From the NCBI GenBank assembly GCA_946807835.1, contig OX327704.1:5952001-6016000 (forward strand): a stretch of DNA of 64,000 bases, read 5' to 3'. Positions 20,205 through 29,929 of the stretch are shown here, in pieces. The translations under genes and the position numbers were made by a program. The DNA comes from Ailanthus altissimus. Its lineage: Eukaryota > Streptophyta > Magnoliopsida > Sapindales > Simaroubaceae. Each line of letters begins with the position of its first letter. Position 1 is the first letter of the stretch. Below the pieces are notes generated by a model, which saw nothing but the letters and a program-made list of their open reading frames with translations, searched no databases and had not been told where the DNA came from.

Positions 20205-22060
20205 CATAGTACCAATCACAGTGGTATCTAATACCCATAGACTCCACGTGTTTTTCAAATACCTTTGGAGTTAAGGCTTTGGTAAGTGGGTCTGCTAGAT
20301 TATTCACAGAATCTATTCTACAAATAATTACATCTCCCCTGACTAAGATCTCTCTAATGATATAGTATTTTCACTCCACATACTTAGACTTCTAGTATGC
20401 TCTTGGCTCATTTACTTGTGCTATAGCCCCGTTGTTGTCACAAAACAATGGGATAGGAACTGATGAACTTGAAACTATCCCAAGCTCTGCAATAAACTTT
20501 TGAATCCAAACAACTTTCTTTACAGCTTTAAAAGCTGCAATGTACTCTGCCTTTGTGGTAGAGTCAGCTGTGGACCCCTACTTGGTGCTCTTCTAGCTCA
20601 ATGTATCTCTATTGAGAGTAACACATATCTAGATGTAAACTTTATATCATCTAGATTAGACTGAAAATCTGAATCAGTGTATCCTCTCACTTGAATATCA
20701 TTATCCCTAAAAATGAGAAACTTATCCTTCGTACCCTTAAGGTTTTTCAGGATATGTTTGACCACCATCCAATAGTTGTCACCTAGAGCAAATTGATACT
20801 AGCTTGTAACACTTACAGCCATACTAATGTTAGGTCTCATGTACATTATAGCATACATCAAGCTACCAACAGCTGATGGATATGGTATATTAGACATTCT
20901 AACTCTTTCATCTTCTGTCTAAGGAGACATTCTCTTAGAAAGATGACACCATATCTAAAAGGTACATTAATTATCTTACAGTTAGTAATACTATACATTT
21001 CCAAGACACTATCGATGTACGATCACTGGGAGAGTTCTATCAGCTTCCTAACTCTATTTATATAAAGCTTTAGACACAGTATTAAGGAAGCTTCTCCCAA
21101 GTCTTTCATGGAGAAATTCTTACTTAGATAGCTTTTCGTGGATTGCAACATTATAATATCATTCCCAATGATTAGTAGGTTATCCACATAAAGAACTAAG
21201 AAGACCATCATTCTTCCACTGACCCTTTTATACATATAAGCTTTTTCCTCATTTTTTTTATGAAACTAGCTTACCTCATCAAAACGATAATGCCAGCTCT
21301 GGGAGGCTTATTTAAGTCTATAAATGGACTTCTTCAGCCTGCACACCAGACTAGAAGTTTGGCTGAATGTAAAACCTTTAGGCTGTTCTATGAGTATCTC
21401 TTTATCGATGTATCTATTCAAGAACACCGTTTTTACATCCATCTGTCAAATCTCAAAGTTATAGTATGCAGCAAGTGCCAACAAAATCCTAATCGACTTT
21501 AGCATTGCAACTGGTGCAAAGGTTTCTTCATAATCGATCTAAGATCGCTGAGCATAACCTTTGGCCATCAGTCAGACCTTAAAGGTCTCTACCTTTCTAT
21601 CAGGCCCTCAATTCCTTTTGTAAACTCATTTACAACCAATAAGAATAATTTCTTCGACAAGCAGAACCAAGTTCCAAACTTGATTCTGATGCATAGAGTC
21701 AATTTTAGATTTCATGGCTTCTTTCCATTTACCCGAATCGATGTCTAACATCGTGTCCCTGTAAGTCGATGGATCATTTTCTTCTAATAAGAAAATCTTA
21801 AGTGCACCTTCAAGTATCTAGCCATACCTAATAGGTGGCCTGGACATCCTTTCAGACTTACGTGGAAGGTGTGTTAAAGGTACACTACTCACTTGAACTT
21901 GAGTATCCATCTGTAGTTCATCAAGATCCTGATTGACTTCATCAAGTACAATCTTTCTACAATCCTCACGATCCTCTAGAAAGTGTTTCTCAAGGAAAGT
22001 GAAATTTCTAGCAACGAATACATTTTGTTCTTCTGGATCATAGAATTGGTATCCCATTGA
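20205..22060 (-). pseudogene. copia reverse transcriptase and RNase H, broken
   Basis: The reverse transcriptase active-site block is in the 70-residue piece at 21235-21023: VSGRMMVFLVLYVDNLLIIG, then NFSMKDLGEA. The family motif is YVDD; here the second Asp is Asn (GAC to AAC), which removes a metal-binding residue. The linker before the polymerase domain (22057-21818) has GYQFYDPEEQNVFVARNFTF, typical of copia. RNase H text follows from about 20900 down to 20205, with many stops. Non-functional. Confidence 0.85.
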
Positions 22061-22189
22061 ATTTTTGGGATACCCATTGAACCTATACTTGTACCCTCTG
22101 ATGCAAGTTTATCCTGTTGTGTAACTCTTACGTAAGCAAGACAACCCCAAATCTTAAGATACATAAGACTCAGTTTCCTACCCTTAATC

Positions 22190-22870
22190 ATCTCTTATGG
22201 AATAGTAGGAACAACTTTAGATGAAACTTTGTTCAAAATATGAGCAGCAATTTTCAAAACATGACCCCACAAGTATTCTGAAAGATCGGTAAAGCTTATC
22301 ATTAATCAGACCATATCCAATAAAGTATAATTTCTCCTCTCCGAAACACCATTGTGTTACGGTGTACCTGAGAGACTATATTGAGCAAGAATCTCATTCT
22401 CCTTTAAATAATCAGAAAAATCACTGCCCATGTACTCACCACCTCGATCTGATTGAAGGTATTTAATGCACATGTTGGTTTGTTTTTCTACTTCAAGTCA
22501 GAATTCTTTAAACTTTTCAAAAGTTTCTGACTTGTGTTTCAAAAGAAACACGTAACCATATTGTGACCAATCATCGATAAAGGTTACAAAGTATCAAAAT
22601 CCACCAATTATAGTGTGATTAATTGGACCACATACATCACTATTTATCAGTTTTAATAAACCAGAGGCACGGTGTCCAATACCGATAAATGGAGATTTGG
22701 TTATTTTCCCTTGCATACAAGATTCACAAACTGGATAAGGTTCCATGGTCAAATCAGGTATCTAACCATCTTTAACTAGATGGGCTAGGCATTTCACGCC
22801 TATATAGCCTAATCTTATATGCCACATTTTGGTTTTATTTAAAGTTTTTGATCTTGCACGTTTGTTATTA
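22190..22870 (-). pseudogene. copia integrase, broken
   Basis: Positionally between the protease/pre-integrase block and the reverse transcriptase. Recognisable minus-strand pieces include the integrase C-terminal LKIWGCLAYVR block (22160-22120) and a KSDRGGEYM-like block near 22430-22460. Multiple stops interrupt it. Confidence 0.7.
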
Positions 22871-22878
22871 GAACTAGC

Positions 22879-23382
22879 CTATACATTTATGACATTTCTT
22901 ATTGTATCTAATACATAATGCCCACTGACTAACTGACACTCAGCTAACAAAACATCATGCATATCATATAAATACAAAGAACGATTATGTATATTTACAT
23001 GATATCCTTTACTGTCAAGCATAGAAAGGGATACTACCTGCCTAATGATATTGGGTACATAATAAAAATTATACAAAATAATTATTTTATTACATGGGAC
23101 AAGAAAATCAAAATGTCTAACAGTTTGGACTTGTAGGAACTCTCTATTTGCCGCTCTGAGCATTACTTCTTCTGGCTGTAGCATCCTAACTTCTCTTAAT
23201 CCCAGCAACACATTGCAGATGTGAGAAGAGCATGCGGTATCTAATACCCAACCAATACAAGCATCAAATGCTAAAGAAATTTCAATAATAGTCAAACACA
23301 TACCTGAGGGAGTCTTCTTCACAATGGTAAGGTACCTCGGGCAGTTGCGCTTCCAGTGCCCATCCTCGCCACAAAGAAACAC
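22879..23382 (-). pseudogene. copia zinc knuckle, protease and pre-integrase fragment
   Basis: A 167-residue open stretch. It begins with the second half of a zinc knuckle (CGEDGHWKRNCP, the first Cys being just upstream as MFLC). It continues to the protease active-site block GWVLDTACSSHIC and the pre-integrase LMYVPN-type block (NFYYVPNIIRQVVSLSMLD), and ends in the LYDMHDVLLAECQL region. In related elements the active site reads D-T-G; here it is D-T-A. I cannot tell whether this is a mutation or a family variant. This is the best preserved part of the element. Confidence 0.85.
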
Positions 23383-23399
23383 TTTCTTTTTGCTTTATT

Positions 23400-24138
23400 C
23401 TCTTAAGGCTTGGATTTCTGCTGCCTCTGAGAACTCATCCAGGATGGCTTCTTTTGTTTCTTCTTTTTCCCTTTAAACTTCCTAGAAGCCCTTGGAATAG
23501 AAGATAAGGCACCTTGGACTAAGAGGTCCAAGCCTCATTTACGAATATCCTTCTCCCTTGTCTTCAACAAATTGTGAAGCTTAGTATAAGTTGGGGTCAA
23601 CCTTGCTTATTGAAGTTCATAATAAACTATGCAAATGACTCTGGCAGCGATTGGAGAATCAAACTATTCCCTGAGTTATTATTCAGAGAAATATCCATAG
23701 CCTCTAATTTCTCGATGTATCCAATCATCTTGAGTACATAGGGACTAACCGGACTGCCCTCGTTCAGTCTAGTCTGAAAGAGCACCTTGGCGACTTTATA
23801 CAACTCGACCTGAGGTCGATCGCCAAATAGCTTTTTCAAATGCAGCATTATGCTACTAGCACTGTCTATACGGACATGATCCCACTGCAACTCTGTAGAC
23901 ATCGAGGCGAGGATGTATAATTTAAATTTTAAATCGTCACTAACCATTTCTGATATGTCTCTCTTACCTCAGGGGTGACATTTTCAGAAACACTTCTGGC
24001 CAATTTCTGATCTATAACATATCCGAGTCTCTCAGAATCTAGAATAATTCTAAGATTCATAAGTACGTCTGAATAAATTTTGACGCCTTTAAGCTGGTGT
24101 GCATCCAGTATGCGCACCAAAGGATTTATGGAGACCAT
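23400..24138 (-). pseudogene. copia gag, broken
   Basis: Starting at ATG 24138 the minus strand reads MVSINPLVRILDAHQLKG, the normal opening of gag in this copia group (NPLxxILDxxxLxGxNFxxW). Two open pieces follow (24183-23929 and 23947-23627) with LNLRIILDSERLGYVI-like and LHLKKLFGDRPQVELYKVAK text, the latter the UBN2 helix region. A frameshift joins them. A Lys-rich tail and zinc knuckle follow towards 23360. Confidence 0.85.
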
Positions 24139-24287
24139 CAGATCAAATCTTGCACAAACAAAACAAATAGGAGATGTTAGCAAAAAATTTTAAATCGCAA
24201 ATATTACGTTTTAAATTATGGATATAATAATTAAACTCTTTTAAACTATACAGTGGGAAGTAGGCCCGATTAGAATTTACTCTAGCC

Positions 24288-24580
24288 TCATGCTGTAGCA
24301 ATATTGGCCTTTGTAAACCCAAAGGGTAGATAATATTTATCAATTGCATCTCATGCAACCCTTACCTTTTGATCTTGACTACACCTTATCCTCATGCTAT
24401 AGCAATATTGGGTAAGTGTATTTCAAATTAACTTGTCAGTTATCAAATATATGTTACTGATACTACCACCATGCTGTAGTAATATTGGGTAATACGTTCG
24501 CATATATTTACCTCATCTCATGTTTAACCAGTATAGTTCAAGCCCAATCGACCAAGTCCCTTACGTTGTAGCAATATTAG
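24288..24580. repeat. four dispersed copies of a 20-bp motif
   Basis: TCATGCTGTAGCAATATTGG and variants occur at 24288-24307, 24392-24411, 24469-24488 and 24561-24580, with intervals 104, 77 and 92 bp. Three of the four are followed by similar GG(G)TAA or GCCTTT sequence. The last copy is the most diverged. Confidence 0.85.
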
Positions 24581-24954
24581 AAAAAGGTCGACGTGGCTCA
24601 TCTAACTCTGTATTGAAAAGACGGATCAAAATAAAATCTTATCTCATAATGTAATACTTTTTAATCTGATTAAGAGAGATTTTTTTATTTTCTAGATCCC
24701 TACATCATTAGGAGGTGATTCTCAATTAATTAATTTTTCTATATCAACACAACTAACCGCCACCAGTAGGATTCCCATTGTGACTCTTAATATAGAAAAA
24801 TTGATCTCGGTTTATAATGTTGACCGATAACTCTTATCACTGCATCTCAATAAACCTTACACATGCAAAATTAATTTTGAAACACTGTTCAAAATTACTG
24901 TAAAATATGAACAGTAAAAATGATTGTTCATTTGTTAATGTTCAAGTAAACAGT

Positions 24955-25135
24955 ACCTGCGCCACGGCCTGGATTACCAACGATGCAGCTCTGGAAGGTT
25001 GAACCCCGCGCCGTGACGCCCATCCATCAATACTGGGGCACAAATTTTAGAACTTTCAAAGCCCCAGCACAGGCTGGCTAGCGCCACGGTGCTGGGAGGT
25101 CAAATCCCCAATGTCGCAGCGCCAGCTCTCTCAAC
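24955..25135. repeat. GC-rich degenerate repeats in an LTR-like segment
   Basis: GCGCCACGGYSCTGG, GGAGGTCAAATCCCC / GGAAGGTTGAACCCC and CAGCGCCAGCTCT / GCAGCTCTGG recur in a 180-bp GC-rich island amid AT-rich DNA. It resembles in style, though not in exact sequence, the GC-rich tract in LTR family B at 26815-26998. Confidence 0.6.
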
Positions 25136-25504
25136 CAATTGACTAGTGAGATAAAAAGACACATCTCGTTACACTAATGAGATAAAAGAGAGCTTACTCT
25201 TGAAACTATACTCATAGTAACTCTAGTCTAGGAACTCAATGAGATTGCTAAAGTTAGAATAGTAGCTTCTTTTCTTAGCAGCAATTGAAGCAACTATTTG
25301 CTTTATTTAAGTCTATCAGCCAATTGACTAACTATTAGTCTATTTTGTAACTCTTACTTATTCGATGATGATACTTTTGAATTATATAAGACTTTTTATA
25401 TATATAGTGTAAATAGCCCTCAATTTTCTAATAAAAATCATTTAAGTGGCCAAACTCCTACCACATGCTTGCTTTAATTGCTTGGTGGCACATACATTGT
25501 GTTG

Positions 25505-25720
25505 GCGAATCATGCAAAGATTGGTGGTTATTTTCTTTCTTAATTGCCATTAAAGAAATCCACCTCATGCTAAGGAAAATTAGTTTATGGCTTATGCATT
25601 GTTTTGGCCAAATCAAGCAAAGATTAGTGGCTATTTTCTTTCTCAATTGCCATTAGATGAAAGCCACCTTGTGCTTGTTAAATTTCAAACTGAAAGCATG
25701 ACAATTAAAATGGTAGCTTT
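25505..25720. repeat. about 104-bp tandem duplication
   Basis: TTGTGTTGGCGAATCATGC and TTGTTTTGGCCAAATCAAGC each precede AAAGATTRGTGGYTATTTTC, then TTTCTYAATTGCCATTA and a CCACCTYRTGCT run. The common word starts at 25513 and 25617, an offset of 104 bp. Confidence 0.85.
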
Positions 25721-25825
25721 ATGCGTAAAAAAAGTGGCACCTCATACTTTCACTTTCAAAAGGAGGCAATTTTGCTTCGCCACATATCATGCCATTACAA
25801 GGCATAATTATACCTTGGCTTGACA

Positions 25826-27151
25826 TGTGGTAGCAACTTAGGAGATAAGTCGGATGTCGAACCCATAGAGATAATTTTTACGTTTTAACTAAGTACTAAA
25901 ATTATATCTTTCTAATAATTATTCAGAAAATAAAAATCTAAGAATGAATGTAGAAAATATGAAAGCGAAAATACAATGCAAAGAGAATTAGGTGATAGCA
26001 ATATAGAGAAAACTTAGGATTAATACTATCCCTCGATATGTTTTCTAATGATTAATCTCTAATATTTAACTCCCTTAGTCTTTGTTATTGATCAAGACAC
26101 TAATATATTCACAAGCCTCTTCCAAGGTCATGCAAGTATACCTTAATTTACCAAATACCTATATTCTTATAGTACTTGTAATAAATTAAGATTCATTAAG
26201 ATTAAGTCTTATTGATTATATATGCCAAATAGGTATATTCCTATGCTAAATTGAAACTTGCATATGCAACATTGAATGTTACTCTACAATCATGTATCAA
26301 ATTACCTAGGTCTAAATATTATGATTCCTCTTCCGCGTTTATCAAAATATTAGCAACTCATTCACCATATATTGGCTAGATATTGAAGCATTAAGATGGA
26401 GTAATTTTAGATAAAAAAGGACTAAGTTTATTAAATATTAAAAAAATATGACAATTAAGTACACATATTGAGTTCAAGTATTAACCCTAGAAAGAAAGTT
26501 TAGTTCATGGCTACAAGAGAACAGCAGTAAAAGTAATAATAAATTATGATACAATCAATAGCAAACCGATATAGACATCGAGTTTATCTTGATTGTGCTG
26601 CCTAAGAAACTTTTGATGCCGAAGAATGCCTTGAATCTCTCTCTAAGGTTGCTTCAATTAAACTTCTATTACTCTCTAACACTTGTGCTTTGTATTCTTG
26701 GTGTTTTTGAATTTCTCTTGGTTGCTCTAGGTTGATTTTTAAAGTCTAGGGTCGAGTGTCCTTTTATAGGAATTTATATGAGATTGAAAATCTTAATTCT
26801 CGTCGGACTAGGACTCGCACTACCGCTAGGACGCTATGCTGTTGTCGCTGGGGCGCTGTATGTAATAAGCCTCATCGCTGGCGAGATGGAATGTTGGCGC
26901 TAGAGTACTAGCCCGTCACTAGTGCGGTAATGATATGATGCTGGGGCACTAGTCTGTCGCTAGCGCGATGAAGGTTTGGTGCTGGGGCGCCAGTCGTAAC
27001 TTAAATAGGTCATCTTTTCTAATTTTCTTTAAATTTCATTTAAGTCCTTATAAATATCAATAAAGCTCATAAATAGCCATCTACTCTCATAAAACTATAA
27101 AATATCAAAATAAAAATATGATAAAATATATGACAAATTTGCCTTTATCAT
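25826..27151 (+). repeat. solo-LTR-like repeat, family B
   Basis: It begins near GTGGTAGCAACTTAGG then AAGTCGGATGTCGAACCC and ends ...GACAAATTTGCCTTTATCA. Bases 25840-26640 match 55615-56450 in reverse complement over about 800 bp. The type (a short direction-setting leader, then TCGAACCCAT) is a common plant LTR class. No coding sequence and no partner LTR lie nearby. No target duplication was resolved; the left end may be slightly further left. Confidence 0.6.
26815..26998. repeat. GC-rich minisatellite inside LTR family B
   Basis: About four degenerate units of roughly 44 bp are built from GTTGTCGCTGGGGCGCT, GTTGGCGCTAGAGTACTAG, GATGCTGGGGCACTAG and GGTGCTGGGGCGCCAG, separated by GTCRCTAGYGCGRT. 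It is GC-rich inside an AT-rich LTR. Confidence 0.7.
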
Positions 27152-27220
27152 AGGCCTTTTAAAACTATAAATAAAAAAAGTTAAATGATTTAATATCCAT
27201 CTTCAATCGCCAATTATTTG

Positions 27221-27752
27221 TGCTGAAATTTTAATAAAGGGATTTGTGTACGTTTAGTGTTCTACGAGACCAATTTGACATCTTAGATTTGAGGGAACTG
27301 AGACTAAGGGTTACCAAACAAGGCTAAGCCTAATCTAGTTGGCAAAAAGCAAAGTTTAGACTAAACTTGGGCTGTAAAATAACAAGCAAATTGGAGAATT
27401 TAGGTGCTTCATGGAAAAAGACAAGTAAAGTTCAACAGTAAACGCTATGGGGTTTCAACAAGCAAGGATGCGAATACTGGGTTGAGAAGAACAAAAATAA
27501 AATCAAAACTAGGAGAAAAAGCTAAAAACATGTGTTGTATTTTGAGTTGAATGCCCGTTACAATGATTTATGTAGCCTTTATATAAGTTCAAGAAACCTT
27601 ATTCAATCCTAATTCTACTATAATTCTATAAAGGTAAGAATCTTAATAAAGTAAAACTTCCTAAAATAACAAATAACTTAATTTAGGTAATTGGGCCTAG
27701 CAAAAGTACAAAAACAAATAAGCCTATTATACAACTTTTTAGGTCGGCGTCA
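27221..27752 (-). repeat. 3' LTR of the Tat-like element (left)
   Basis: It starts TGCTGAAATTTTAATAAAGG and ends GGTCGGCGTCA. A polypurine run follows on the minus strand (AAGGGGCAATAT at about 27753-27764). It aligns end to end with 49681-50210, sharing for example ACTAAGACTAAGGG, AACTTGGGCTG / ATATGGGCTG and CTTCCTAAAATAACAAA. Confidence 0.88.
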
Positions 27753-28641
27753 ATATTGCCCCTTACAAGCCAATAAAAAAAGATTATTTTTGCTAAGGCT
27801 TGCAACTTTTCAATATTGCCCCATTGTCTTCCACGCTCTATATATCTGAGGTATATCGTCTTTAAAAGTTCTCTGAGATTGCCTTACAGTATATTTTGGT
27901 TAGCTGGTCAACTTGCCTTTAACATTTTTTTTAGATCACCCATACTTATTTGCTCTTAACAAAGATTGGCTTATAACATTATTCCTTCAAAATTTTCCTG
28001 ACCAAGTAATCTTAATGAAAATCATCTTTCATTATGGATTACTCTTTTGGTTGCCCATGTTGAGTATGATAACCTTTGATTTTAGTCATTAGCAGGAATT
28101 ACCCTAAGTACCTGTCTTGGAGGTTGGCTCTTTATGGTGGAACACTTCTGAAATCGCCTATGTCATATAGGTACTTGTGATTTACTTAAAATCGCCCAGC
28201 TATTCTTATTTTAGTCGGTCTTATCATTACTTTTGAAAATCGCCTTATTATTGGACTTACTAGAATAATCTCATAAATCGGCTCCTTATAACATTGAAAC
28301 CAGCCAATTTCATTGATCTTTATTCTGTACTTGCATCAGCTTTCAATCTTATATCATACCAAGTTGATTTTCTTTCACTTGGATTTATTTGAACTTGCTT
28401 CACACAACTCTTCATTAGCCTTGTGAACTGCTATTAATGCATCTGTTAGTAATCATCATGCCATTGCTTAATTAATAATGGTCTCAACATTAATAACTAT
28501 CTCATCATTGCCTTATCATTAATTTTAAAAAAATACAACTATCCCATCATTGCCTTTATTTATGACCATCTTATTATTTCCTTATACTAAATGCTCTATT
28601 TAGTTTCTTTTCAACCTTTCATTTTTACTGCCTTTGACCAT

Positions 28642-28650
28642 TATAAAAGG
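28642..28650 (+). promoter_or_regulatory. candidate TATA box for the antisense Tat gene
   Basis: TATAAAAGG lies on the + strand about 240 bp upstream of the ATG at 28881 that opens the antisense gene. It is oriented opposite to the retroelement's own transcription. Motif and position only. Confidence 0.4.
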
Positions 28651-28880
28651 CACTTTCACCGTTTCATTTTTTACTCTTTATCTAGGCAATTCTAATCCTT
28701 TAAAACATTCAAGACAATCTTCAAGTGTTCTTCAGCATTTTAACATTCTTTAATCGCCTTTAAGGTAAATGTTTGATAATTTTTACTTTTGATCTTTCCT
28801 TTTCACGTCTTCATTGTAAAATTTGGTTTATAACAAAGTTTGATCTTTTTTCATCAACTTCTAAATGTATTCCTATTAAA

Positions 28881-29924
28881 ATGGCATCCAAATCGACTGT
28901 TATTGCTCAGTCTAAAAAAAACCAAGATGATCGAGGCTAAAGATACGCTCCTCACTTTGCATACCAAGTTCTAGGAGATTGAACAAAGTAACAAAGCAAC
29001 CTCTAAGGTACTTTTCTTTGCGGTTAATTTTTCTAGTTTTATCTAAGACCTTATAAAACTTCCATCATAGTTAATTACCTTAGGTTTTTCTTGCTCACTT
29101 TAAAGACCCTATATGATTTAGCCAAAAGCACGACATGACTATTTGGTCGACTTCTAAATCCATTAGGTCATGGCCAAAATTAACTAGCAACTTTAAGGTA
29201 CACCTTAACCATTTAGAATCTCATTTTTCCTCTATCTGGAAATTGAATGGGATCTATAATCTCCTCTAGCTCTTTAAGTACCAAATACCTCTTCATAACA
29301 ATCTTATATTGGCCTCTTTACTTTTTTAGTCTATAGCCTACAATGTTTTTTGCTTCAAGTTTAGCTATATGTCTCAAACCTTTTATAATTTAGCAGTTCT
29401 TTTTAATTTACCAATCTATGGCATTGAAAATATGCCGAACTCTTAGTAAGTGAGGTCAACCTATACTTTTCTAGAGCTAAGTCCATTTTGGTAAATTCAT
29501 GAGCACATTGAAGGAGAAATTGGCTACTCCTTCAAGGACTAAGCATATCGCCTTCCTTATACTAGCTGTGTAAGTACTGCCTATACACTTTCTTTAAAAA
29601 AATAACCAGGGAATATTTAAAAGTAGTAATCACCTTGGCTGATGGTTCAAACTTAGCCTTAGGTCCCATTTTCACTTCTTATTTATAAAGAAGTCTTTTT
29701 AAAATTCTTTCTTCTAGAGATGAGTCGACCTTTCCAAACACTGGGTTATCTCTGGATCCTTTACTTTTGGATATAGGCTTACTTTCCTTCACTTTTCTCT
29801 ATAACTTCTCAACTTGATAAATATTGACTCAATTACTATGCCCTTTAGCTTCTCTATTGGCAGAAAAAAAATCTTAACTTTACAGATTTCTTCAAATTCT
29901 TTTATACCACATCTTACTTAGAAG
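28881..29924 (+). pseudogene. antisense gene of the Tat element, 5' part with plant-mobile-domain-like block
   Basis: On the strand opposite to pol, ATG 28881 (context AAAATGG) opens MASKSTVIAQSKKNQDD before a stop. Further on, separate frames show HIAFL-type text and KITREYLKVVITLADGS followed by LALGP (about 29600-29670). That block is typical of the plant mobile domain (aminotransferase-like) found in antisense ORFs of Tat/Retand-group retroelements and in MAIN/MAIL proteins. A CTAAG/GTACTT near 29005 could be a splice donor. Many stops make this copy dead, and the 2782-bp solo LTR at 29930 splits it. The role of the protein in the element is unknown. Confidence 0.6.
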
Positions 29925-29929
29925 AAAAT
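29925..29929. repeat. target-site duplication AAAAT, left
   Basis: AAAAT immediately precedes the solo LTR and is repeated exactly after it at 32712-32716. Joining the flanks restores continuous host-element sequence. Confidence 0.85.

Larger units (their letters stand above)
18252..24174 (-). mobile_element. Ty1/copia retrotransposon with long 3' LTR, 5' LTR missing
   Basis: Read on the minus strand the order is gag (from ATG 24138), zinc knuckle and protease, integrase, reverse transcriptase, RNase H, polypurine tract and LTR (20191 down to 18252). The RNase H C-terminus ends in the characteristic WYYDKWEI-like block just before the polypurine tract. All frames have stops or frameshifts. 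The matching LTR expected to the right of gag is absent: sequence beyond 24174 does not resemble 18252-20191. The element is therefore a 5'-truncated or rearranged copy. Confidence 0.88.
24175..25820. other. unassigned repeat-rich sequence where a 5' LTR is expected
   Basis: The left end TGTTAGC at 24175 would suit an LTR end, and a minus-strand TATATAAAAAGTC at about 25388-25400 would suit an LTR promoter. Even so, the sequence does not match the element's other LTR. It holds three separate repeat features (24288-24580, 24955-25135 and 25505-25720, listed apart). It may be the LTR of a different element, reached through recombination or insertion. Confidence 0.45.

Noticed and set aside
27221..27752. 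Left Tat LTR as a separate solo LTR
   Set aside because: It matches 49681-50210 in direct orientation and pol domains of one lineage lie between, so they are one element.
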